Shown: positions 1-9,367 of the stretch, piece after piece
How the letters are laid out: each line of letters starts with the position of its first letter
Position numbering within the stretch: position 1 is the first letter of the stretch
Assembly (NCBI GenBank): GCA_009781045.1
Contig: WQYW01000001.1
Span: 21,299 to 85,298, forward strand
Length of the DNA: 64,000 nt
Origin: Alphaproteobacteria bacterium
Lineage (GTDB): Bacteria; Pseudomonadota; Alphaproteobacteria; Rhizobiales; Xanthobacteraceae
Direction of reading: 5' to 3'
Position numbers and translations under genes: made by a program
The notes under the pieces: generated by a model
Told to the model about the DNA's origin: nothing
Databases searched by the model: none
What the model saw: the letters and a program-made list of their open reading frames with translations, nothing else

Positions 1-714
1 CTCTTTGAAGGTATCCATGCAGGTCCAGAAACCATCATAGCGATAGGCCAGGAGCTTGCGTTCCTTGATCAGACGCTGCATGGGCTGCTCGACAACCTCC
101 TCCCCGGGGCGGATAAAGTCGAAGATCTCGCGCCGCATCACCCAGAAGCCGCCATTGATATAAATCCCGAGCTGGTCGGACGGTTTGATGCTGGCGATCT
201 CGCCGTCGGCATCATATTGCACGGCATGAAAGCTCGCGGTGGGCTTGACGGCAATAAAGCTCATGATCTTGTCGGACTGCGCCAGGCGGTCGATCATGCT
301 GTCGAGGGGCGCGTCGGTGAGGCAGTCGGCATAGGCGCACAGGAACATGTCGTCGGTGACAACATGGTCCCGCACGCGCACCAGCCGTTCGCCGATATTG
401 GATTCGATGCCGGTATCGGCGAAAGTGATGCTCCAGTCGTCAATGTCGGAGGACAGCAGGGTGACGGTGCGGCCGCCATTGGTGAGCACGAAATCGTTGC
501 TCATCGCCTCGACGTAATTGAGGAAGAAGTCCTTGATCACATCAGCCTTGTGGCCGAGGGCGAGAATGAAGTCTTTATGCCCATGATGGGCAAAATACTT
601 CATAGTATGCCAGAGAATAGGTCTCTGTCCGACCGTCACCATCGGCTTTGGTGTGGTGTCAGAGTAGTCCCGCAGCCGGAGACCCTTGCCTCCGCAGAAA
701 ATCACAACCTTCAT
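1..714 (-). CDS. rfbF: Glucose-1-phosphate cytidylyltransferase / NDP-sugar nucleotidyltransferase, 3' end truncated by window edge
   Basis: Reverse-strand reading from ATG at 714: MKVVIFCGGKGLRLRDYSDTTPKPMVTVGQRPILWHTMKYFAHHGHKDFILALGHKAD...FWTCMDTFKE, open to the window edge. The GGKGxRLR..TPKPM signature fits nucleotidyltransferases. Absent from the ORF track because it runs off the window. Confidence 0.88.
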   Translation of the reverse strand, partial: MKVVIFCGGKGLRLRDYSDTTPKPMVTVGQRPILWHTMKYFAHHGHKDFILALGHKADVIKDFFLNYVEAMSNDFVLTNGGRTVTLLSSDIDDWSITFADTGIESNIGERLVRVRDHVVTDDMFLCAYADCLTDAPLDSMIDRLAQSDKIMSFIAVKPTASFHAVQYDADGEIASIKPSDQLGIYINGGFWVMRREIFDFIRPGEEVVEQPMQRLIKERKLLAYRYDGFWTCMDTFKE

Positions 715-852
715 TTCCCGTCTGTCCGGTAATTCAATCGCCGAAAGAGTGCGATCATGCCCTCAGCAAGGCACATTACGCCTATATTCCAACGATTTCC
801 AGACGGGCCCCGGCGTTTGGTTTATGCCGGGGCAGGATGGCGATTAGGATTT

Positions 853-2289
853 TCAGGGCTTGGCAGCGAGCACTGCGTGGGGCCCCATATAAACCTGGGA
901 GGAGGCCACCGTCCGTCCGTCCGGCGTCAGGCGCGACAGACCAGCGGCGATCGTGAACACCAGACTGTCGCGCTGAAATTCAAGATTGACCCGGTCCATT
1001 TCGCTCATGATCAGCTCGGACTGGGCGTTCAGGGTGTCGATCACGGTGCGGAAGCCCGCAGTGCGCTCGACGCCGATGCCGTAGACCGCCGATTCCATCG
1101 CCTTGACGCGCTCATCGGCGCGTTTGATCAGGCCGCGGGTGGCCTGATATTGGACATAAAGTGTCGTGATTTTGGCAACGCCCTGTTTCTGGGCGTCAGC
1201 ATTTTCCCACCACTTCTGGCGGGCGGCGGCAGCGCCCTCGGCGATGCGGGAATAGGCACCGGGCTCGTAGATCGGCACCCGCATCTGGATCTTGACAGTG
1301 TTGTCGGTCGCCTTGTCGAGCGCCTGGGAGATATGAGTCTGCTGCAGGCTGGCGGCGTAGAGGTTCACCTGGGGCAGCACATCGGCAACCTTGGCGCGGG
1401 CGTCATAGCCGGCGGCAACCACGCCGAGGCGGGAGGCCTGGAGCTGGGGATTGCTGGTGATAACGGCCTGCTCGAGTTCCGAGACGCTGGAGGGAACGGC
1501 GTCGTAGGGCACCCGCGGCGGGGCCAGACGGCCGGGCCGGGTTCCGGAAATGCGGGTATATTCGATCTCGCTGGCACGCAGATTGGCGTTGGCCTGTTCG
1601 ACATCGGCCTGCGCCTGAAGCAGGCGCGAGTTGGAGATGTCGACATCGGTCTGGGTGGCGTCGCGCATCGAGAAGCGCACCTTGGTGCGTTCGAGAATCT
1701 TGGCGATATCCCCGACCTGGGTCACACGCAACGCCACAATGCGACGATCGCGCACGATGGCGAGATAGGCGGTGGACGCGGCGAGATAGGTCTGCTGCTG
1801 GGCGTCGAGCTGGAGATATTTTCCGGCCTGGACGCCAGTGCGGGCAGACTGGAAGTTGTTAAGGCGCTGAAAACCGTCAAACAGGGGCATGGTAGCCATG
1901 AAGCCCTGTGCATTGGGCTGGCGTCTTGCCACCGTGTCGGCACCGTTCTGGTCGGGCAGGGTGTAGTCCGGTGCGTAGGTGATCTTGCTGGTCAGGACCC
2001 GTTCGTTGACATAGGCGACCGTGGGCAGGAACGCCTCGACCGAGCCGCGCATCCTGGCCTCCGCGCCAGCCTGACGTTCGTTGTCCGCCTGCACTGCGAA
2101 GCTTGAGCGCAACGCCCATTTCATCGAGTCGTCAACGGTCTCGGCACGAGCGAGACCCGCTCCTGCAATCAGTGCAATAAATGACACGGCCATCGGCGCC
2201 GAAAGACGGCGGCAATAACGACCAGGCTGAAATCCTGCACTCTCATTACAAACTGACAATTTTCTGGACATCGACATGGCACGCAACAT
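853..2289 (-). CDS. TolC-family outer membrane efflux/secretion protein
   Basis: 478 aa, signal peptide (ALIAGAGLARA), long alpha-helical TolC-like repeats (LFDGFQRLNNFQSARTG; YEPGAYSRIAEGAAAARQKWWENADAQ). Confidence 0.85.
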   Translation of the reverse strand: MLRAMSMSRKLSVCNESAGFQPGRYCRRLSAPMAVSFIALIAGAGLARAETVDDSMKWALRSSFAVQADNERQAGAEARMRGSVEAFLPTVAYVNERVLTSKITYAPDYTLPDQNGADTVARRQPNAQGFMATMPLFDGFQRLNNFQSARTGVQAGKYLQLDAQQQTYLAASTAYLAIVRDRRIVALRVTQVGDIAKILERTKVRFSMRDATQTDVDISNSRLLQAQADVEQANANLRASEIEYTRISGTRPGRLAPPRVPYDAVPSSVSELEQAVITSNPQLQASRLGVVAAGYDARAKVADVLPQVNLYAASLQQTHISQALDKATDNTVKIQMRVPIYEPGAYSRIAEGAAAARQKWWENADAQKQGVAKITTLYVQYQATRGLIKRADERVKAMESAVYGIGVERTAGFRTVIDTLNAQSELIMSEMDRVNLEFQRDSLVFTIAAGLSRLTPDGRTVASSQVYMGPHAVLAAKP

Positions 2290-2658
2290 TAACCCTATTG
2301 TCTGCCCTATGGCTTACGCCGCAATTTATAAGAAGGAAAGCTGCTGTTGCCGAAAATCGGCCTTTTCAGGAATATAATTTGGAACTGTGGCAGGGAAGGG
2401 GCACTTTTTGAATTAACCCTTTGAGTCAAATGCTTGGGTGTGGCCGGGAGAACGCAGCCGGGGGCGAAAAAGGCGGGTTTTGCAACGCTCCTGAGGGGGG
2501 CGGGCAAGGGGGCGAGGGCAGGAAGCCACACCACCACAGGTAGAAACAGTGCAGCCTCATACACCGCCCCGGCGTGCTGCCGGCGGAGGCGCGGTTTTGC
2601 GATGCAGTTGCCGTCTCAGGACCGCTGGCGAAAATGGGAAGCCGGCGCGGGGGAAATC

Positions 2659-3561
2659 TCAGGCCGCGGCGCAGGGGCGCAGATGGGGAGCCGGACTGGC
2701 CGGGGACTGCCAGCCCGGGATGCGGCTCAGCCAGTCGCGGACGTGGCGCTGGGCTTTGGGTTCCCCGAGGACGACATGACCGGCATCCGGGATGGGCACG
2801 AAGGTGATGTTGGGGCCGCCGGAGGCCGCCAGCCGCCGGCCATAGCGGATGGGGATGGTTTCGTCGTCTTCGCCATGGATGATCAGGATCGGCACTGTCA
2901 GCCCGCCGATGAGGAGGTCGGACCGGAACGGGTCCTTCATGAAGGGGCGAACCGGGAACATCCAGGCGCGGTCGGCGGCAATATCGACAACGGAGGAATA
3001 GGGCGCGTCGAGAATCAGGCCTGCGACTGCGTGCCGGGAGGCAAGGCCGACAGCCACCCCGGTGCCGAGGCTTTCGCCATAAAGCAGGATGTGGCGGGGC
3101 TCAAAGCCGAGTTTGCGGGCATAGGCGTAGGCCGCATCGGCGTCGCGTGCGAAGCCCTGCTCTCCGGGGCTGCCGGGGTTGGCGCCAAAGCCGCGATATT
3201 CCAGCGCCAGCACGGAAAAACCAAGTTCCCTCAACTGGGTGATGCGCATCGTGCGGGACGGCAGAGAGCGCCCGTTGCCGTGGAAATAGAGCGCCAGAAA
3301 GGGGCTCGGACCGCCGCTCAGCCAGGCCTCCAGCCGGATTTCGTCGGACGAGGTGAGGTGACAGACCGAGGTGTCGGCAAGGCCCACCTCGCCTGGGCTG
3401 GCGCTGAATTTGTCGTTGATTATGACGAGAGAGCCCTGATTCAGATAAAGGGCGAGGGCAACGGTGAGATAGAGTGCGATCACGACAGCCAGGACAGCGA
3501 TCGCGATATGGGTGATCCTGCGGCGGATCGTCGGAGGCCGCTTTGATTCGCCCCTCAGCAC
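2659..3561 (-). CDS. Alpha/beta hydrolase, membrane-anchored, BEM46-like
   Basis: 300 aa; N-terminal TM helix, YFHGNGRSL, nucleophile elbow GESLGTG, C-terminal GEDDETIP and GHVVLGEP. Confidence 0.82.
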   Translation of the reverse strand: MLRGESKRPPTIRRRITHIAIAVLAVVIALYLTVALALYLNQGSLVIINDKFSASPGEVGLADTSVCHLTSSDEIRLEAWLSGGPSPFLALYFHGNGRSLPSRTMRITQLRELGFSVLALEYRGFGANPGSPGEQGFARDADAAYAYARKLGFEPRHILLYGESLGTGVAVGLASRHAVAGLILDAPYSSVVDIAADRAWMFPVRPFMKDPFRSDLLIGGLTVPILIIHGEDDETIPIRYGRRLAASGGPNITFVPIPDAGHVVLGEPKAQRHVRDWLSRIPGWQSPASPAPHLRPCAAA

Positions 3562-4040
3562 GGCAGGGTCTGGTCCTGGGGCGGCTGCTCAAGCATCAGC
3601 ATCCAGGACAGGTCGCAGCTCATCGCCGGCTTCGGCTCGTGCTCGATCTCGATGACACAATGCAGCTTTATCAACATCTTGTCTCGCGCCAGATAGGTCG
3701 CCCGGTCGAGCTTGAAGACGCCACGGATGCGCTTGCCGGATTTGAGCGGGGAGATGAATTTGGCCCGGTCGACGCCGATGAGAAAAATGGCTTTGAGGTT
3801 GGGTGGCAGCGGCATGACCTCCTCGGCCAGAGCGCTGACCATGGACAGGGTCAGAAGGCCGTGAGCGATGGTGCCGCCGAAGGGGGTCTCGCGCATGGCC
3901 CGCTCCTGGTCGACATGCACGAACTGGAAATCATCTGTGGCCTTGGCGAAACAGTCGATGCGATCCTGCGCAATGGTTTTCCAGGCCGAGCTTCCGAGTT
4001 CCTGGCCGAGCCAGGGGGCGAGTTCGGGTGACGACATCAT
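3555..4040 (-). CDS. MaoC-family (R)-hydratase/dehydratase
   Basis: 161 aa; TDDFQFVHVDQERA...FGGTIAHGLLTLSMV is the MaoC/R-hydratase active-site segment. Overlaps the downstream hydrolase gene. Confidence 0.85.
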   Translation of the reverse strand: MMSSPELAPWLGQELGSSAWKTIAQDRIDCFAKATDDFQFVHVDQERAMRETPFGGTIAHGLLTLSMVSALAEEVMPLPPNLKAIFLIGVDRAKFISPLKSGKRIRGVFKLDRATYLARDKMLIKLHCVIEIEHEPKPAMSCDLSWMLMLEQPPQDQTLPC

Positions 4041-4085
4041 GATGACCCCATGGAAACAGTCATGGAAAGCAAAAAGTCATGGAAA

Positions 4086-5282
4086 CTATTGAGGCTGCCT
4101 GAAAACGAGTGATGCGTTGGCTCCGCCGAACGCGAAAGAGTTGGAAATGGCAATGTCAATCGGCATGGCGCGGGCGGTGTTTGGAATAACGTCAATGTCG
4201 CATTCCGGGTCCACTTCTTCAAAATTTGCGGTGGGCGGGGCTACCGACTTTTTCATGGCCAGAATCGTAGCCACCGCCTCAATCGCGCCGGCACCACCCA
4301 GCGAATGGCCGGTGACCGCCTTGATCGAGGACATCGGCGGCGGGTGAGCGCCGAAAACCTCCTTCATGGCCCGGGTTTCGGCGCTGTCGTTGGCGGTCGT
4401 TCCAGTGCCGTGGGCGTTGACATAGGCGACATCGCCAGGCCGGATCCCGGCATCGGCCAGTGCCAGACGCATGGTGCGTGCCATGCCTTCTGGGGAGGGG
4501 GCCACGATGTCGACACCGTCAGCGGCGCTGCCGAATCCGGCAATCTCGGCGAGGATGACGGCACCGCGGCGCCGTGCATTTTCCTCCGACTCGAGGATCA
4601 GCATGCCGGAACCCTCGGAAATCATCATGCCGTCACGATTGAGCGAGAAGGGACGGCATTTCTTGTGGCTCATCACCCGCATGGCGTCCCATGCCAGCAC
4701 GGTGCCAAGCGACAGCGGGGCCTCGGTGCCTCCGGCGATGGCGATGTCGGCCTGGTTGGTGCGAATCAGTTCGGCCGCGGTTCCGATCGCCTGGGTGGCC
4801 GAGGCGCAGGCGCTCGACATGACGAAAGTTGGCCCTTTGGTGACGAAGGCCAGCGAAATCCAGCTCGAAGACGAGCTGACCATGGCGCGGATGATGGTAA
4901 AGGGATGGGGTTTGCGAAGTCCTTGTCGGAACAGCCGTTCATATTGCACCTCAACGCTGTTCAGGCCGCCTGAGCCGTTGCCGACCACGACGGCGACCCG
5001 CTCCGGGCGCTCGAACGGTCCCTCCAGCCCGGCATGGCTGAGCGCGCTGCGGGCGGCGGAGACGGCGAGAATGGCGTTGCGATCACAGGGCGCCAGCGAT
5101 TTGAGCGGCAGATCCTTGAAGCTGATGGTGGGGGCGATCGCCCCCACCAGAATTCCGCTTCCGGGTAACACCACTGACTCAGCAAAGACATTTTTGCCGT
5201 TGAGGAGCCCGGTCCAGAAGCTTTCAAGGTCGAAGCCGACCGGGCAGGTGACGCCAAGGCCGGTGATGACAACGCGTCTCAT
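4086..5282 (-). CDS. Beta-ketoacyl-ACP synthase (FabF-type KAS II)
   Basis: 398 aa; MRRVVITGLGVTCPVG, active-site Cys in SSACASA, His in NAHGTGT and GHSLGGAGAIEA: complete C-H-H triad. Confidence 0.92.
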   Translation of the reverse strand: MRRVVITGLGVTCPVGFDLESFWTGLLNGKNVFAESVVLPGSGILVGAIAPTISFKDLPLKSLAPCDRNAILAVSAARSALSHAGLEGPFERPERVAVVVGNGSGGLNSVEVQYERLFRQGLRKPHPFTIIRAMVSSSSSWISLAFVTKGPTFVMSSACASATQAIGTAAELIRTNQADIAIAGGTEAPLSLGTVLAWDAMRVMSHKKCRPFSLNRDGMMISEGSGMLILESEENARRRGAVILAEIAGFGSAADGVDIVAPSPEGMARTMRLALADAGIRPGDVAYVNAHGTGTTANDSAETRAMKEVFGAHPPPMSSIKAVTGHSLGGAGAIEAVATILAMKKSVAPPTANFEEVDPECDIDVIPNTARAMPIDIAISNSFAFGGANASLVFRQPQ

Positions 5283-5575
5283 GGTGCAGTTTGCTTTGCG
5301 GCAATCCGCGACTGGATCAGCGCGGCAACGTCGGCCACCGTCTTGAGGTTCTCGGCCGTATTGGCGTTGAACTGGAGGTCAATCCCGTATTTGCCTTCAA
5401 GTTCATAAACGAGTTCAATAAAATCGAAGGAATCGATCCCGGATTCCTGGATCGTGGTGTTGGGTCCGAGTTCCTTGGTGTCCTTGGTCTGGGCCTGAAT
5501 CATGGTCACCAGGTCGGAAATAATGGCGTCTGTGGAGGGGGCGGGGGCGGATTGGCTGATTTCGGAGGCGGTCAT
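5279..5575 (-). CDS. Acyl carrier protein
   Basis: 98 aa; ESGIDSFDFIELVYELEGKYGIDL, a phosphopantetheine-site DSx motif. 4-nt overlap with the KAS gene. Confidence 0.9.
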   Translation of the reverse strand: MTASEISQSAPAPSTDAIISDLVTMIQAQTKDTKELGPNTTIQESGIDSFDFIELVYELEGKYGIDLQFNANTAENLKTVADVAALIQSRIAAKQTAP

Positions 5576-5620
5576 GTCGTTCTCTCTTTATGGAACTGCG
5601 GAACTCTGGTCCGGCTTATA

Positions 5621-5768
5621 TCGAATTGCAACAGTTCCAGTGAATTTTATAAAACTGATAAAAGTCAGCTTGATTTCCCCGCTTTGGTTTGGGCAAGGTT
5701 AACCAGAGGTAAACCCTCCCGGGATCGATGACCGATCATGTGCCAGATGTTCAAATTGGAGTGAGAAA
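5621..5768 (+). promoter_or_regulatory. Conserved upstream block, copy 1 (divergent intergenic region between ACP and peptide 1)
   Basis: Shares with copies 2 and 3: ttGCAACAnTTCC...AAGTCAGCTTGATTT.CCCGC.TT..TTTGGgCAAgGTT...GAGGtaaaCCCTCC..GATCGATGACCGATCAT...GGAGT, ending at the ATG. Confidence 0.7.
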
Positions 5769-5939
5769 ATGACCAAGATTGATGTCGGCATGCTTAATGC
5801 CATCTCCGGCGGCTGCTGCAGCCCCCCACCAAGGTCGTGCAGTCCTCCCCCGCCTCCTCCGTGCCGGAGCCCGAGCCCCTGTGGCGGCGGCGGCGGCAAG
5901 GGCGGTGGTGGCTGCTGCAAGCATTCTGATTGTTCCTAG
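5769..5939 (+). CDS. Double-glycine leader peptide 1, Cys/Pro/Gly-rich (56 aa)
   Basis: Manual translation: MTKIDVGMLNAISGG|CCSPPPRSCSPPPPPPCRSPSPCGGGGGKGGGGCCKHSDCS*. Leader nearly identical to peptides 2 and 3; adjacent C39-peptidase ABC exporter. Too short for the ORF track. Confidence 0.85.
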   Translation: MTKIDVGMLNAISGGCCSPPPRSCSPPPPPPCRSPSPCGGGGGKGGGGCCKHSDCS

Positions 5940-5983
5940 CCTGGGACGATCAGAACAGCCGATTAATACCCTTTTGAGAGATT

Positions 5984-6004
5984 GGCCCGTTTTTCGTCCG
6001 GGCC
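5984..6004 (+). terminator. Possible hairpin terminator after peptide 1
   Basis: GGCCCG-TTTTTCGTC-CGGGCC followed by tgttcctttc. A second hairpin, gttggagccga/tcggccccaat, lies at about 6082-6114. Confidence 0.4.
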
Positions 6005-6507
6005 TGTTCCTTTCATAAACCTCCAACACCCCTGCAGGGACGATCCGCATCGCCCCTTTGTGGTTCTGGAACGCGCCTCCGGTTGGAGCCGATCCGCTCA
6101 CTTTCGGCCCCAATCGCAAATTTCCGTGCGCAAACCCACTTAAAGCCACCCCTGACAGCAACTCAAACCCGCTCCCGGGTCGCCCCGGCCTGCGCCTCAA
6201 TACCGCCGTGAGAATCCGAAACCGGCACCGAACCGCTTCCGGGCTCTCAAATTTCCCCCTGAATCACTCTCCCGAGTTCTTCGTCTACTAAAAATCAGAA
6301 ATATTGCCTCTCGTCAAGGTTAACATTTAACGTCCTGCGAATGTTTTTGCGTGGGTTCTGGCATCTGCCCTTAAGCGCCGGCGACACTGGCGTGGCGGTT
6401 TTGGCCACGGCAGGCTGTGCCATCTCTCTGTCGCATGCGGCTTGCGGGAACCGGACCCGGTGGAAACGGCTCCGGGGCCGGTTCGGGTTCTTCCGGGTTC
6501 TTCTCAA

Positions 6508-6684
6508 TGGAGTCTCCGATCGGGCGCAAATTAAATAAGATTGCAACACTTCCGGTGATTCTGAGAAAACCCGGCAAAGTCAGCTTGATTTCTCCGCCTT
6601 AATTTGGGCAAGGTTTTCATGAGGCAAGCCCTCCGGGGATCGATGACCGATCATGACGACAGTTGTTCTTAATGGAGTAAAACA
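6508..6684 (+). promoter_or_regulatory. Conserved upstream block, copy 2
   Basis: tggagtctccgatcgggcgcaaattaaata..ttgcaacacttccggtg...AAAGTCAGCTTGATTT...GATCGATGACCGATCATGACGACAGTTGTTCTTAATGGAGTAAAACAATG, near-identical to copy 3. Confidence 0.72.
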
Positions 6685-6870
6685 ATGACGAAGCTTGATC
6701 TTGGCAAATTGAATGCCATTTCCGGCGGTTGCAGCAGCAGCAAGTCGGGTGGCTGCGGTGGTGGTTCCGGCGGCGGCGGCGGTGGTGGTTGCGGCGGTGG
6801 CGGTGGCCACGGCGGCGGCGGCCATGGCGGCGGCAAGAAGGGCGGCTGCAGGAGTTCGGATTGTTCCTAG
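6685..6870 (+). CDS. Double-glycine leader peptide 2, Gly/Cys/His-rich (61 aa)
   Basis: MTKLDLGKLNAISGG|CSSSKSGGCGGGSGGGGGGGCGGGGGHGGGGHGGGKKGGCRSSDCS; same leader and C-terminal KGGC-x-SDCS motif as peptide 1. Confidence 0.87.
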   Translation: MTKLDLGKLNAISGGCSSSKSGGCGGGSGGGGGGGCGGGGGHGGGGHGGGKKGGCRSSDCS

Positions 6871-7009
6871 TCGTTTAAGGCGGCTGGAACGGCCGGGTAG
6901 CTGATGGTGGAATGGTCGGTGTTTGGCCCGGCTCCTACTCGTCACGCTCTCCGACGCCATGCAGGTGCTGAGCCGGACAGGAAAATGCCGATCTTGGCAC
7001 TGATATTTT

Positions 7010-7056
7010 TTGCGATTGGAGCCGTTCAGTTCAACTGCGGCTCCAATCGCAATTTT
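7010..7056 (+). terminator. Strong hairpin terminator downstream of peptide 2
   Basis: Perfect 15-bp stem TTGCGATTGGAGCCG / CGGCTCCAATCGCAA followed by TTTT. Confidence 0.75.
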
Positions 7057-8698
7057 GCGGGTGTGAAATTTTGCCAATGTTCAGGCGCGCCGGTGAGGAA
7101 GGCCTGAACTCTCCCTGCGGTGCGCGGCCTGGTGGCGGTGATGCTGCGGCCGTTGCCCGATCGGTGGCCGAAAAGGATGGCACACCTCCTCACTTTCCCT
7201 CGATAATATGTTCTTTCCAGCCTCCAGTGAGGAAAGCGCGAGACGCATCTGGCGGCAACCGGACGGGTTCGAAAGGCCGGTCTGGTCGCGGCCGCCTTTT
7301 CGCCTTGAGGCTGTGCCGTTTGTGACCGCTCAACGCCAGTGGGGATGCGTTCCAGCTTGGCAGGTGAGGCTGCTCTTTAAGGCACCAGGCGTGCGGCGAA
7401 GCTGCGCCGAGACCAGGGCCTGCGGTGTGGGAGGTCTTGGGCGCTGGCGCGGACTTTCGCGAGTGTGCCTTGAGTTCGAGATCAATCCCATAGCGCTACC
7501 TCCGAATCCGAAAAAGACGTCTCATCCGCAGCGCGCGTCGCCGCCCTGTCTCCACAGGACGCCACGGGAGGTGAGAGATCCTGACATCGACGCCGCAAAA
7601 CCGATCAGGCGCGTTATATTTGCGCCGCCGATTGCCGATTGCGCGTGACCTTCGCGGGTTCGCGATGCATCCGGCGATGCCAGCAGCCATCGCTCAGATG
7701 GTCCTGCGGTTTGCGATTTTCTGACCCGCATACGCCGGGTCGCCAGGGTCTTTGGCGGAAAACCGGCCCCCCGATGCCGGGACGTGTGAATGAATTGCCA
7801 CATCGTCCGCAAGCGTTGCCGGCTTCCCCTGAAGGATTGTGAAAGCTGTAACAAGCCGCGTGGCGCTCGGGCCCATCGGAGACGGGATTGGGCGCACAGG
7901 GCAGGCGGCTCACGTTGCTGTGCGCGGCACCTCGAGCGCCGTCGCGGTGGAATCCATGCGCGCCATCGCACAGGATCGCGCGTGCCCGGCCTGCTGTGAA
8001 ATTCTCACGCACAGTTGCTGCCGATCACCCGGCTGCGAGGCCTCGTTGTGTGCTGGCGGCAGCCAGCAAGGTCGGTGCAGCGTGGCCCGGATCTGCAGAC
8101 GGCTTGCAGGCTGTCGATCGGGACTGCAGAGCCGGCAAAGCCGCCTCATCTGCACACAGCAACAGCTACAGCGCGGCAACGCAGATGCGGGTGCGAGGGG
8201 GCATGCGAAAATTGCGCCTGCATTCGGGGCGCGCGCTGCCTGCATCTTCGGGTGCAGCTGTGCAATCGACACGGAGCGAGGTGTCAGGGCCCAGCCGGCC
8301 TGAGGCATGGATCCGCAAATTGCTCACTTCCTGATCCGCGCACAAATCGATATCCTCCCGCCAGGATGCGGCACGGCAGGTCCTCGTGAGTGAAGAAGGA
8401 TCGACTCGTGCACGCTTTACCCGCGCAGGAATTGAGGATCGGTTCCATGGCCCGGGCACAGCTTGCCGGGCGAGGGCCCGGAGCCTTTGTACATGTCGAT
8501 GAAGACTTCGGGAGGGCATCCGCTGTTATCCCGGCAGGGGGCCCGCATTCGCGTGTGTCGTCATCGCCAACAGGCTGTTTCGTCGGCTTTGGCGATCAGG
8601 ATGTGAGGTTCAGATCGAAAGAAGATCGTCAGAACTACGCGTTGAAAGAGGAAAGACCATGAAGGGGACTCCGGGGCGGGCTTTTCTGTGTGCCTGTG

Positions 8699-8730
8699 CC
8701 GCCAGGCCAGGCCAGGCCTGGCGGGGTTTT
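8699..8730 (+). terminator. Terminator-like hairpin inside the peptide 2 - peptide 3 gap
   Basis: CCGCCAGGCC-aggcca-GGCCTGGCGG followed by ggtttt. Confidence 0.4.
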
Positions 8731-9052
8731 GCGCTCTTTCGATTTTTCCGCATCCGGACAAGCTTGTGCGGTGGTACCGGCATGCGCCGGCTGGCGGCCG
8801 GCTGTGCCAGACGATCCCGAACCGTCCGCTTGCGCGGCTGCGGTTTCCGGGGTCCCGGCAAGATGGCGTCGCCGGGGACGCTGTGGACCGGCCGCGACAC
8901 ACGAAACTGCCAAAGCAGTCCCTTTGCGCAGGGAGGCTGGATCCGTGCTGTTAATCAGTTGTTCATGTCCCGGGGGCCGAATCCTTAAAATGTGATGTGG
9001 GAATCGAAAAATATTGCCGGAAAATCAGCCGTGGGAGCGATTCGCGTCGCTC

Positions 9053-9229
9053 TGGAGTCTCCGTTCGGGGGGAAATTAAATACGAATGCAACACTTCCCG
9101 TCAATTTCAGAAAACCGGCAGAAGTCAGCTTGATTTACCCGCCTTGATTTGGTCAAAGTTCCCTTGAGGTAGACCCTCCAGTGATCGATGACCGATCATA
9201 GAGACAGTTGTTCATAATGGAGTAAACCA
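9053..9229 (+). promoter_or_regulatory. Conserved upstream block, copy 3
   Basis: tggagtctccgttcggggggaaattaaatacgaatgcaacacttcc...GAAGTCAGCTTGATTT...TGATCG-ATGAC-CGATCA (inverted repeat)...GACAGTTGTTCATAATGGAGTAAACCAATG. Confidence 0.72.
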
Positions 9230-9367
9230 ATGACCAAGCTTGATGTTGGCACACTTAATGCCATCTCCGGCGGCTGCACCACGAAGGTTTCGGGCTCGTG
9301 CACCGTCAAGACCAGTGGTGGCGGCGGCGGCAAGAAGGGCGGCTGCAGGTGCGGCGATTCTTCTTAG
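9230..9367 (+). CDS. Double-glycine leader peptide 3, Gly/Cys-rich (45 aa)
   Basis: Manual translation: MTKLDVGTLNAISGG|CTTKVSGSCTVKTSGGGGGKKGGCRCGDSS*. Absent from the ORF track (<60 aa). Confidence 0.85.
   Translation: MTKLDVGTLNAISGGCTTKVSGSCTVKTSGGGGGKKGGCRCGDSS

Noticed and set aside
757-2106. 449-aa plus-strand ORF
   Set aside because: Antisense to the TolC-family gene; no family resemblance, a GC-rich mirror ORF.
2434-3546. 370-aa plus-strand ORF
   Set aside because: Antisense to the alpha/beta hydrolase, which has clear catalytic motifs.
5751-6200. 149-aa minus-strand ORF covering peptide 1
   Set aside because: The plus strand encodes a clear GG-leader peptide with paralogues; the antisense product has no recognisable features.
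6685-6870. Microcin B17-like thiazole/oxazole peptide interpretation of the Gly/Cys/Ser-rich cores
   Set aside because: No YcaO, cyclodehydratase or flavin dehydrogenase gene is seen in the window, so heterocyclisation is not supported locally.
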